The position numbers and the translations under genes were made by a program. Below, piece by piece: positions 8,440 through 16,198 of a stretch of 30,666 nucleotides of DNA. The notes beneath the pieces are model-generated. The model did no database searches, was not told the DNA's origin, and saw only the letters and a program-made list of their open reading frames with translations. Every line of letters starts with the position of its first letter. Position 1 is the stretch's first letter. The stretch is from positions 1-30,666 of the forward strand of contig CAJWXO010000002.1 in NCBI GenBank assembly GCA_913049755.1, given 5' to 3'. The DNA is from an uncultured Cryomorphaceae bacterium. GTDB lineage: Bacteria > Bacteroidota > Bacteroidia > Flavobacteriales > Schleiferiaceae.

Positions 8440-9171
8440 TTGGAAGAATTGAAATCTGTTATTTTTAAGGACTTGGGCCGAATAAATTATAAAGAGGCCT
8501 GGGATTTTCAGGAGAGTATTTTTTCTGGAGTGTTGAATAATAAATCAGAAAATAGAAATAGATCTGATGATAATCAGATTCGGACAACGGATTATTTGCT
8601 TTTTGCTGAGCATAATCCCGTATATACTTTAGGTAAAAGTGGAGATATGAATAACTTACTTGCTAATAAAAATGAATTAGATGATTTAGGGATTGAGTTT
8701 TTTAAAATTAACCGGGGTGGTGACATAACATATCATGGACCGGGTCAGTTGGTTGGTTATCCTATTTTGAATCTTGATCATTTTTTTACGGACATACATA
8801 GATACCTCCGAACACTGGAAGATGTGATAATTGACACTTTATTTGACTACGGATTGAAAGGGGCGCGGATTTCGGGAGAGACAGGCGTTTGGTTGGATCC
8901 AGGAACGCCATTTGCTAGAAAAATATGTGCGATGGGAGTGCGTGCTAGTAGGTGGGTTACAATGCATGGATGGGCATTTAATATTAATACCGACTTAAAA
9001 TATTTTCAACACATTATACCTTGTGGCATTTCTGACAAATCAGTAACTAGTTTAAATATTGAATTAGGTAAAAAAATTGATATGTTGGAGGTAAAACAAA
9101 AAGTGAAATATCACTTTGAGAAACGATTTGAGGTATCATTATCAAATTCCCCGGGAGGAAATCATTATTAA
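8440..9171 (+). CDS. lipB: LipB octanoyl-[acyl-carrier-protein]:protein octanoyltransferase
   Basis: LipB moves octanoate from acyl carrier protein onto the lipoyl domains of 2-oxoacid dehydrogenases and the glycine cleavage H protein; LipA then inserts sulfur. Family motifs are clear: NRGGDITYHGPGQLVGYP (91-108), the catalytic Lys161 in RKICAMGV, and the acyl-thioester Cys195 in HIIPCGIS. The length of 243 residues is normal. The start must be a non-ATG codon: an in-frame TAA occupies 8437-8439, the next codon is TTG at 8440, and the first in-frame ATG is only at residue 70, inside the domain. A second TTG at 8449 is an alternative. Proximity to the E1 gene fits a shared role in lipoate-dependent complexes. 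Confidence 0.93.
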   Translation: MEELKSVIFKDLGRINYKEAWDFQESIFSGVLNNKSENRNRSDDNQIRTTDYLLFAEHNPVYTLGKSGDMNNLLANKNELDDLGIEFFKINRGGDITYHGPGQLVGYPILNLDHFFTDIHRYLRTLEDVIIDTLFDYGLKGARISGETGVWLDPGTPFARKICAMGVRASRWVTMHGWAFNINTDLKYFQHIIPCGISDKSVTSLNIELGKKIDMLEVKQKVKYHFEKRFEVSLSNSPGGNHY

Positions 9172-9210
9172 AAAGGCAAAATGATAAATCAAAGTCTTAA
9201 CTTTTAGAAC

Positions 9211-10479
9211 ATGAAGCGAATTCTAAAGTCGATTTTAACGCTAGCCTTGCTTTTGTTGCTTGTCAAGGCATCCTGGTTTAGTTACCTGTTTAAAGGGGTT
9301 TATGCTACATATCTTCAGGGAAATACCACTGCAAATATTTTTGATGGGGCAAGTTTTGCAAAAGGTGAAATTATTGCAAATTCCCCTTCTCCTTGGCCGG
9401 TAGATCTAGATATCACGTATGCACCCTCTTTTGAGCTTGAAAGGGCTCTATCAGAAATTGAAACGGGAGCTTTTCTAGTTTTTGATAACGATACGCTCCG
9501 TCATGAAGAATATAGAAATGAGGTTGCCTTAGAGTCAAAAACAAACTCATTTTCAATGGCGAAATCCATAGTTACAATTCTTGTACAAATCGCCATACAA
9601 AACGGTGAAATATCGGGATGGGATGAATTAGTTGTTAACCTGATTCCAGAATTAGAAGGCCCGGGAAGATCTATGTTAACATTAGCTAACTTATCTGGGA
9701 TGACGGCAGATATGGATTGGGATGAGAATTATTACAATCCTTTCGGCCTTCAGGCAAAGGCATATTATGGTAGTGACTTATATAAAATGATAACTTCTCG
9801 TTCTATCGGAGCAGAGGTTGGAGTGAAATTTGAATATCAATCAGCAGCCACTGCTCTTCTAGGGTTTTGCTTGGAGGCAGCGACAGATACAAAAATATAT
9901 GATTATGCCTCTGAAAATTTATGGTCTCCAATTGGCGCTGTTTCTGATGCTTTTTGGCATTTAGATGAAAGTGGAAATGCTTTAAGCTATTGCTGCTATA
10001 ATGCAACAGCTAGGGATTATGGAAGGCTAGGAAAGTTGATTCTTCAGAATGGAATTTGGGATGGACAGAGACTGGTAGATAGTTCTTTTTTGAGGGGAGC
10101 AACCTCTCCAGGAACTGATCAATACTATGGTTCGTCTTTTTGGCTGGGTCAAGTTCCTGATTCTCCAGATATAACCTTAGGAGTTGAGAATAGATATGTA
10201 GCTTTTCATGGTCATTTAGGACAATGGATAATTGTGCTTCCAGCCTTAAATCGTGTCATTGTAAGAACTGGACACCAAGGGGGTAAGGCATTTTCTGACG
10301 CAGAGAAATTATCGCCTTTAATGTTGACAATTCAAGAATATGGTAAACCAGCAGAGTTACTCTTTGAAAGAAATAAACCTGATAATCAAAACTTAGTAGA
10401 CACATTGGAATCAGACATTATTGAGTTGAGGTCAGAATCAGACGCGTTGCCACTGAATAACGGCAATTTAGACCGCTAA
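9211..10479 (+). CDS. Membrane-anchored serine hydrolase of the beta-lactamase / penicillin-binding-protein-like family
   Basis: This 422-residue protein has one N-terminal hydrophobic segment (about 4-27) with no obvious cleavage site, so it is probably tethered to the inner membrane with its catalytic domain in the periplasm. The class C beta-lactamase-like fold is shown by the S-x-x-K motif, Ser115-Met-Ala-Lys118 in NSFSMAKSIV, by Tyr209 in FEYQSA (Y-x-S in place of Y-x-N), and by a late HGHLGQW segment with GHQGG. Relatives include esterases, D-aminopeptidases and 6-aminohexanoate-dimer hydrolases; the substrate cannot be read from sequence. It follows lipB after 39 bases, and its stop overlaps the start of the ABC gene (TAATG), suggesting translational coupling and a shared role, perhaps with peptides. 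Confidence 0.85.
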   Translation: MKRILKSILTLALLLLLVKASWFSYLFKGVYATYLQGNTTANIFDGASFAKGEIIANSPSPWPVDLDITYAPSFELERALSEIETGAFLVFDNDTLRHEEYRNEVALESKTNSFSMAKSIVTILVQIAIQNGEISGWDELVVNLIPELEGPGRSMLTLANLSGMTADMDWDENYYNPFGLQAKAYYGSDLYKMITSRSIGAEVGVKFEYQSAATALLGFCLEAATDTKIYDYASENLWSPIGAVSDAFWHLDESGNALSYCCYNATARDYGRLGKLILQNGIWDGQRLVDSSFLRGATSPGTDQYYGSSFWLGQVPDSPDITLGVENRYVAFHGHLGQWIIVLPALNRVIVRTGHQGGKAFSDAEKLSPLMLTIQEYGKPAELLFERNKPDNQNLVDTLESDIIELRSESDALPLNNGNLDR

Positions 10480-11969
10480 TGCAGGACAATAGAATCTTGC
10501 TTGAGATAAAAGGGCTTAATATTGACGGACCTTCAGGGCCACTTGTAAAGGATATTTCATTTAAAGTTCAACAAGGAAAATGTATTGCTTTTGTAGGAGA
10601 ATCCGGGTCAGGGAAGTCGATTATCGCATTGACAATTATGGGGCTGCTACCGGCTAATTTAAAAGTTAAGGATTTAAAAAGCATTGATGGTATTGTCGGA
10701 TTAAATAGGGCAATGATATTTCAAGAGCCTATGTCCGCGTTAAACCCGACGATGAGAGTAGGAGACCAAATCTCGGAAGGCGCCATATCGGCCTTGAAAA
10801 TCTCTAAACGCAAGGCTAAAGAAAAAGCCATTAGTTGGATTAATAAGGTAAAAATTAACGAGCCGAGGAAGTCTTATCAAAAGTATCCACATCAATTAAG
10901 CGGCGGAGAACGCCAGAGAGTTATGATTGCAATGGCAATGATAATGGAGCCTGAATTACTTATTGCCGATGAACCTACTACGGCATTAGATAACGAAGTT
11001 GCACTTGAAATACTTAGTTTACTCAGAGATTTACAAGCCGAAAATAAAATGTCTTTGATCTTCATAAGTCATGATATTGAATCGGTAGCTCAGATTGCAG
11101 ATACCATTATGGTAATTCAACACGGAAATGAAATTGAGAGAGGAAAGTCAAATGATGTTTTATTGTCGCCAACAGAGCCATATACTAAAGGACTTTTAGC
11201 GGCTAGGCCTCCAGAAAATAGCAAACCCAGAAGATTGTCCACTGTTAGTGATTTTTTAAAAAACAAAAGTCCAGATTTAACAGAAGAAAACGCATATGAT
11301 CTAGGGCCAATAATTTTAGAAATCAAAAATCTATCAAAATACTATTCGGATAAATTGATTTTAAACCGTATTTCTTTAGAATTAAGGGAAGGGGAAACCC
11401 TTGGTCTGATCGGCCCTTCTGGGAGCGGTAAATCAACACTTGCGAAGTGTATTATTGGTCTTCAATCGATAGCAGGTGGAGAGATTAGATACAGAGGAGA
11501 GCTAATTGAAAACATTAGCAGGTTAAATAGGATTAAATTAGCTAGAGAAATACAATATATCTTCCAAGACCCATTTTCAAGCCTTAGTCCTCGAATGTCA
11601 ATAGGAGAGGCTTTATTGGAGCCGATGGTCGTTCATAAGCTTTATGAAAACGAGAATCTTCGGTTAAAAAAAATAGATGAATTATTAATATCTGTTGGGC
11701 TTGATTCAAGTGTAAAAGAAAAATATCCACATGAGTTCAGTGGAGGGCAGCGCCAAAGAATAGGAATTGCCAGGGCATTAGTTATGGAGCCTAAGGTTTT
11801 GATTTGCGATGAAAGTGTTTCAGCGTTGGATTTAAGTGTTCAAGCACAAGTATTAAATCTACTCAATGATTTAAAAGAAAAATTTCGGTTTAGTTATATT
11901 TTTATTAGCCATGATGCCCGTGTGGTAAAGTACATGAGCAATAATATTATGAATTTAGAAAAATTATAG
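10479..11969 (+). CDS. ABC transporter tandem ATPase of the oligo/dipeptide type, second domain C-terminally short
   Basis: This is two ATP-binding cassettes in one 496-residue chain, resembling fused OppD-OppF/DppD-DppF proteins (compare YejF, GsiA). Domain 1: Walker A GESGSGKS (40-47), signature LSGGERQR (140-147), Walker B LLIADEP (160-166), H-loop SHD. Domain 2: Walker A GPSGSGKST (312-320), signature FSGGQRQR (420-427), Walker B VLICDES (440-446), H-loop SHD (477-479). The first cassette is followed by the usual PYTKGLL tail. The second ends about 17 residues after its H-loop (MSNNIMNLEKL), so the equivalent tail is missing. No permease or binding-protein gene is in the window. The ATG overlaps the stop of the serine hydrolase by one base, and the gene ends 9 bases before convergent scoB. 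Confidence 0.88.
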   Translation: MQDNRILLEIKGLNIDGPSGPLVKDISFKVQQGKCIAFVGESGSGKSIIALTIMGLLPANLKVKDLKSIDGIVGLNRAMIFQEPMSALNPTMRVGDQISEGAISALKISKRKAKEKAISWINKVKINEPRKSYQKYPHQLSGGERQRVMIAMAMIMEPELLIADEPTTALDNEVALEILSLLRDLQAENKMSLIFISHDIESVAQIADTIMVIQHGNEIERGKSNDVLLSPTEPYTKGLLAARPPENSKPRRLSTVSDFLKNKSPDLTEENAYDLGPIILEIKNLSKYYSDKLILNRISLELREGETLGLIGPSGSGKSTLAKCIIGLQSIAGGEIRYRGELIENISRLNRIKLAREIQYIFQDPFSSLSPRMSIGEALLEPMVVHKLYENENLRLKKIDELLISVGLDSSVKEKYPHEFSGGQRQRIGIARALVMEPKVLICDESVSALDLSVQAQVLNLLNDLKEKFRFSYIFISHDARVVKYMSNNIMNLEKL

Positions 11970-11978
11970 AGCCCAAAT

Positions 11979-12638
11979 TTACATTGACATTTCAGGGACA
12001 TTATCTGGAACAAATAACCGCCCCCTTGTCTTTGACACAATTTCTTCTACTGAGACGCCAGGGGCCCTTTCTATTAGGGTAAAACCTAATTCAGAGCTAA
12101 CCTCTAAAACGGCAAGGTCAGTCACGATTTTTTTTACACAGTTTAAACCTGTAATCGGCAATGTACATTTTTCAAGCAGCTTGGAGTCTCCTTTCCTATT
12201 TGTATGTTGCATGGCTATAATTATATTTTCCGCACTAGCAACTAGATCCATAGCGCCACCCATTCCTTTAACCATTTTCCCAGGGATTTTCCAATTTGCA
12301 ATATCTCCTTGATCGGAAACCTCCATTGCCCCTAGGACTGTAAGCTGTATTTTTTTTGATCGAATCATGGCAAAGCTCATAGAGCTATCAAAAAAAGAAG
12401 ATCCAGGCAATGAGGTTATGGTCTGCTTTCCAGCATTAATAAGATCAGCGTCTTCCTCACCCTCAAGGGGAAATGGCCCCATTCCAAGAATTCCATTTTC
12501 TGATTGGAATTCAACTTTAACATCATCTTGAACATAATTGGCAACAAGAGTAGGTATTCCTATTCCTAGGTTTACATACCAACCATCTTGCAATTCCTGA
12601 GCAATTCTTTTTGCAATTCCATTTTTATCTAATGCCAT
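11979..12638 (-). CDS. scoB: 3-oxoacid CoA-transferase, subunit B (SCOT beta)
   Basis: With subunit A this enzyme moves CoA from succinyl-CoA to acetoacetate (or a related 3-oxoacid), linking ketone-type intermediates to acetyl-CoA. The catalytic glutamate is visible as Glu47 in FQSENGILG. Other family segments are LGIGIPTLVANY (24-35), INAGKQTITSLPG and GAMDLV. The length of 219 residues is normal. It starts 12 bases after the end of scoA and is the last gene of the gldH-PBP1A-scoA-scoB unit. It runs toward the ABC gene with no visible terminator in the 9-base gap. Confidence 0.93.
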   Translation of the reverse strand: MALDKNGIAKRIAQELQDGWYVNLGIGIPTLVANYVQDDVKVEFQSENGILGMGPFPLEGEEDADLINAGKQTITSLPGSSFFDSSMSFAMIRSKKIQLTVLGAMEVSDQGDIANWKIPGKMVKGMGGAMDLVASAENIIIAMQHTNRKGDSKLLEKCTLPITGLNCVKKIVTDLAVLEVSSELGFTLIERAPGVSVEEIVSKTRGRLFVPDNVPEMSM

Positions 12639-12650
12639 GACATATTCTGT

Positions 12651-13352
12651 TTAGTTATGCTTAGAAACAGTTCGTTGTTCTATTCTTTTTTCAAATACAT
12701 TCCCTTTGAAAATTCTGTGAATAAAAATACCTGGTATGTGAATGGCGTTTGGGTCTAAACTGCCCGCAGGAAGAAGTTCTTCGACCTCAGCAATGGTTAT
12801 TTTCCCAGCCATAGCCATAGAAGGATTAAAATTTCGGGCAGTCCCTTTGAAAATAAGATTCCCTGTTTCATCGCCTTTCCATGCCTTTACAAAAGCAAAT
12901 GAAGCGTCAAAGGCATGCTCTAGAATATGTGGTTTCCCGTTAAAAACGCGAACTTCTTTGCCTTCTGCAACTTCAGTTCCATGACCAGCTGGGGTAAAAA
13001 AGGCAGGTATTCCTGACCCAGCAGCACGACAGCGTTCAGCCAGGGTCCCTTGAGGTATGAGTTCAACTTCTAGCTCGCCGGAAAGCATCTGACGTTCAAA
13101 TTCGTCGTTTTCTCCGACATATGAGCTAATCATTTTTTTGATTTGATGATTTTCAAGTAGTAAACCAAGCCCAAATCCATCAACCCCAGCATTGTTTGAG
13201 ATGCATGTTAAATTCTTGGTGCCTTTTTTTCTTATTGCAGCAATCGAATTCTCTGGAATACCACAAAGCCCAAACCCTCCAAACATTACTGTCATGTTGT
13301 CTTCAAGACCATCTAGGGCTTCGTCTAAATCATGAATTACTTTACTTATCAT
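12651..13352 (-). CDS. scoA: 3-oxoacid CoA-transferase, subunit A (SCOT alpha)
   Basis: This 233-residue alpha subunit of the succinyl-CoA:3-oxoacid CoA-transferase has [15 protein letters not shown] near residues 23-37, [22 protein letters not shown], and [15 protein letters not shown]. These glycine-rich loops form the CoA-binding half of the enzyme. The ATG is at 13350-13352, 11 bases after the penicillin-binding-protein gene ends, so it is probably on the same transcript despite the unrelated function. scoB follows after 12 bases. Acetoacetate from leucine or tyrosine degradation is a plausible substrate, which would fit the hydratase and E1 genes upstream in the window; that link is inference. 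Confidence 0.93.
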   Translation of the reverse strand: MISKVIHDLDEALDGLEDNMTVMFGGFGLCGIPENSIAAIRKKGTKNLTCISNNAGVDGFGLGLLLENHQIKKMISSYVGENDEFERQMLSGELEVELIPQGTLAERCRAAGSGIPAFFTPAGHGTEVAEGKEVRVFNGKPHILEHAFDASFAFVKAWKGDETGNLIFKGTARNFNPSMAMAGKITIAEVEELLPAGSLDPNAIHIPGIFIHRIFKGNVFEKRIEQRTVSKHN

Positions 13353-13363
13353 ATTTTTAAATC

Positions 13364-15664
13364 TTAATTATATTCTGACCTTTCTTCATATAGTTCTGTC
13401 TTTTGACCCAAGAATGAATCACAATCTAATGGAATACTTATTGCACCAGGTGGTTTGTCAAACTCATCTTGACGTATTCCTATTTTAGGTTGGGTATATA
13501 GATCCTTCATATAAATTGCCCAAATGGGTAATGCAGTTGTTGCTCCTTGACCAAATTCAGTTGTTCCAAAATGAGCTGACCTATCTTGACAACCAGTCCA
13601 GATACCCGTGACTAAATTGGGGACCATACCAACAAACCATCCGTCAGAATTATTTTGGGTAGTTCCGGTCTTTCCTGCTATCGGATTTGTGAAATTATAG
13701 GGATAGTCTGTTACAACATTATAACGATAACTACCCCCAGTGTGCCTTAGCCGAATACCAGTTCCACTTTCAGTGACTCCCTGAAGTAGATTAACCATAG
13801 TATATGCCACTTCTGGGGAAAAAACCTCTCGTGTTATGGGAGTAAAATTATCTAAAACAACACCATTTTTATCTTCTATTCTAAGCACTACTAATGGCTC
13901 AGTATATAGCCCATTATTACCAAATGCAGTATAAGCTCCAACCAATTCATAAATAGATAAATCGACAGTTCCTAAAGCAATAGAGGGCACAGCAGGAATT
14001 CTCGATGTCACACCCAAAGACTTAGCCATTTTAGAAACCGGATTTGGCCCAATTTGTTTCATTAAAAAAGTAGTGACAGTGTTAATTGAACCGGCAATAG
14101 CTTCTTTAAGAGTTAAAACCCCACCATATTTATTACTAGAGTTTTTTGGACACCACGGCTCGAGTAGACCGAATTGACCTGAGTCTATACAGGTTTGAAT
14201 ATTAGGAACCTCCATACATGGCGAGTATTTTTTATCAGCAATTGCTGCCGCATACACAAAGGGCTTAAACGTTGAGCCAACTTGTCTTCTGCCTTGTTTG
14301 ACTGCATCATATTTAAAATGTTTAAAGTCAACTCCACCAACCCAAGATTTTACAAAACCTGTTTGAGGTTCAATACTTATTAAGCCTGCTTGATATATAC
14401 TTTTATAGTATCTAATGGAATCAAGCGGGCTCATGAGAGTATCTACATCCCCATTATGTGAAAAAACATTCATTTGAATAGGTGATTTAAACACCTTGAG
14501 GATATTTTTTTCTGACAAGCCAGCCTCCTTCAAGTTTTTATAACGTCCAGATTGTCGCATAGCACGCATTAAAATTTTTTGGCCTTCGCTAAATGAAAGG
14601 CCTTCTGGAAAGTAAAAAGGCCCCGCCTTACGATTCTTAATTTGTGCAAAAAACACACGTTGCAAATTTTTCATGTGTTTCTTGACTGCTTTTTCAGCTG
14701 AAACTTGCATGCGGCTGTCTATGGCAGTATAAATTTTTAACCCATCAGTATATAAATTGTAATGATCTCCATTGGCTTTTGGATTACTTGATATCCAATC
14801 TTTCATGTAAGCTCGAATGTTCTCTCTTAAGTGCGGAGCTAAACCCTTGTCATGACCTTGAGGATTAAAATTTAAAACTAAAGGAAGAGAGATTAAAGAG
14901 TCTAATGTGTTTTTTGATATATAATTATTCCGTCCCATTTGTCTTAAAACCGTGTTGCGACGGTCTAAGGATAGCTTGAATCTCTTTTCTCGGGCAGGAT
15001 TATAATAAGAAGGGTTCTTACACATACCGATCAACATTGCAGATTCTTCAATAGTTAGTTCATTTGGCGTTTTACCAAAATAAACATTACTTGCGCTATA
15101 TATTCCCACAGCCTGATAAAGAAAATCGAATTTATTGAGATACATAGTGATTATTTCCTGCTTTGTGTATTTGTTCTCAATTTGTAACGCAATAACCCAT
15201 TCCTTTAGTTTTTGGAGAACCCGAAGAATAAAACCTCTCGCAGGATCTGGAGTAAACATTAATTTTGCCAATTGTTGCGTGATAGTGGAGCCTCCGCCAT
15301 TAGAGCCAAGGGTAACAAATGCTCGTGTAAGACTTCTAAAGTCTATTCCTGAATGTTCTAAAAATCGCTCATCCTCTGTTGCAATAAGTGCCTCAATAAG
15401 ATTGCTTGGAAGGTCATTATATTCGACGTGAACCCGGTTCTCATGAAAAAAAGTTCCAATTTGGTTACCGTCACTTGAAAGAACCTCAGTCGCAAGATAT
15501 GATTTAGGATTTACAATCTCTTCGGTTGAAGGCAGCTTGCCAAAAGCCTCTAGTCCAACCAATAAGAGAATTATTATTATAGTTACCGGAATCGATAAGA
15601 TGAAAACCCAAAAAAACTTAACATAGTTCCTGAAATCTTTTTTGTCGACATTTTTCGAATCCAT
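13364..15664 (-). CDS. Class A penicillin-binding protein (PBP1A-type transglycosylase/transpeptidase)
   Basis: This bifunctional peptidoglycan synthase has a short cytoplasmic N-terminus, one membrane segment (about 15-38), a GT51 glycosyltransferase domain and a transpeptidase domain. The glycosyltransferase shows catalytic Glu97 in [25 protein letters not shown] (123-135), and the chain-binding segment around residues 170-215. The transpeptidase shows Ser464-x-x-Lys467 (GSTFKP), SIN at 526-528 and KTGT at 665-668. The length of 766 residues is normal. Its ATG overlaps the gldH stop (TGATG). Placement after gldH recurs in gliding Bacteroidota as far as I recall. The CoA-transferase genes follow within 11 bases. 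Confidence 0.94.
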   Translation of the reverse strand: MDSKNVDKKDFRNYVKFFWVFILSIPVTIIIILLLVGLEAFGKLPSTEEIVNPKSYLATEVLSSDGNQIGTFFHENRVHVEYNDLPSNLIEALIATEDERFLEHSGIDFRSLTRAFVTLGSNGGGSTITQQLAKLMFTPDPARGFILRVLQKLKEWVIALQIENKYTKQEIITMYLNKFDFLYQAVGIYSASNVYFGKTPNELTIEESAMLIGMCKNPSYYNPAREKRFKLSLDRRNTVLRQMGRNNYISKNTLDSLISLPLVLNFNPQGHDKGLAPHLRENIRAYMKDWISSNPKANGDHYNLYTDGLKIYTAIDSRMQVSAEKAVKKHMKNLQRVFFAQIKNRKAGPFYFPEGLSFSEGQKILMRAMRQSGRYKNLKEAGLSEKNILKVFKSPIQMNVFSHNGDVDTLMSPLDSIRYYKSIYQAGLISIEPQTGFVKSWVGGVDFKHFKYDAVKQGRRQVGSTFKPFVYAAAIADKKYSPCMEVPNIQTCIDSGQFGLLEPWCPKNSSNKYGGVLTLKEAIAGSINTVTTFLMKQIGPNPVSKMAKSLGVTSRIPAVPSIALGTVDLSIYELVGAYTAFGNNGLYTEPLVVLRIEDKNGVVLDNFTPITREVFSPEVAYTMVNLLQGVTESGTGIRLRHTGGSYRYNVVTDYPYNFTNPIAGKTGTTQNNSDGWFVGMVPNLVTGIWTGCQDRSAHFGTTEFGQGATTALPIWAIYMKDLYTQPKIGIRQDEFDKPPGAISIPLDCDSFLGQKTELYEERSEYN

Positions 15665-16143
15665 CAGTAATTATTTTTCTCACTTGATATAATGAGTGCT
15701 AGGTTTCTTATCCCCCTTAAGGGCTCTTCCCTCATTCCATGATAGAATCTAAATCGATAATCGCCTGGCCTAGGAAATTTAACACCATTTTTATGATAGG
15801 GAAGGTTAATCGTTTTAAGAGCCCCTACTCCGTTTCCTACCCATGCGCCCTCTGAGGTGTTTAATGTTATTTCTATTGTGTCTTGGTATTCAGTTTGAGT
15901 CTCAGAAAGGACATCACGAAATAAATATAAATTACTATATGGATAATCTTCAGTGTGTCGTATTTGAAAAGAAACCCGATAGAGAGCAGATGTATCAGAA
16001 ATAGAAATATCAACACTAAGCACGCTATCTTGCCACCATAAATCATCAATGTTGGTTCGTAATTCCTGAACAATTGGACGTTTGCCACACGAAATAGTTA
16101 GCAGAACAAATAATAAAATTGATGTTTTTTTCAGCTTAGACAC
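15664..16143 (-). CDS. gldH: GldH gliding-motility lipoprotein
   Basis: This 159-residue lipoprotein has a hydrophobic signal (about 6-18) and lipobox LTISCGK with the lipidated Cys19. The pattern WWQDSVLSV, then HTEDYPYSNLYLF, then GAWVGNGVG and PGDYRFRFYHGMREEPL matches the GldH family, required for gliding in Flavobacterium; its exact role is not resolved. The start is GTG at 16141-16143, required because the next methionine lies past the lipobox. It is the first gene of the minus-strand unit that runs into PBP1A (1-base TGATG overlap). Lipid modification would need LspA, encoded at 25565-26209. Confidence 0.88.
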   Translation of the reverse strand: MSKLKKTSILLFVLLTISCGKRPIVQELRTNIDDLWWQDSVLSVDISISDTSALYRVSFQIRHTEDYPYSNLYLFRDVLSETQTEYQDTIEITLNTSEGAWVGNGVGALKTINLPYHKNGVKFPRPGDYRFRFYHGMREEPLRGIRNLALIISSEKNNY

Positions 16144-16198
16144 TTGTTGAATTTGATATTTTGAAGGCCATAAAACGAAGATAGTGCATCTTTGTCTC
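16144..16198. promoter_or_regulatory. Divergent promoter region between gldH and porZ
   Basis: This 55-base gap must drive both directions. On the plus strand CATCTTTG (16187-16194) matches TAnnTTTG at five of six fixed positions, with TTG at 16161-16163 as a possible -33 box 23 bases upstream; it would give a nearly leaderless porZ message starting at the GTG at 16199. On the minus strand TATCTTCG (16183 down to 16176) also misses the consensus by one base and lies 32 bases ahead of the gldH start. Both matches are imperfect. Confidence 0.35.
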
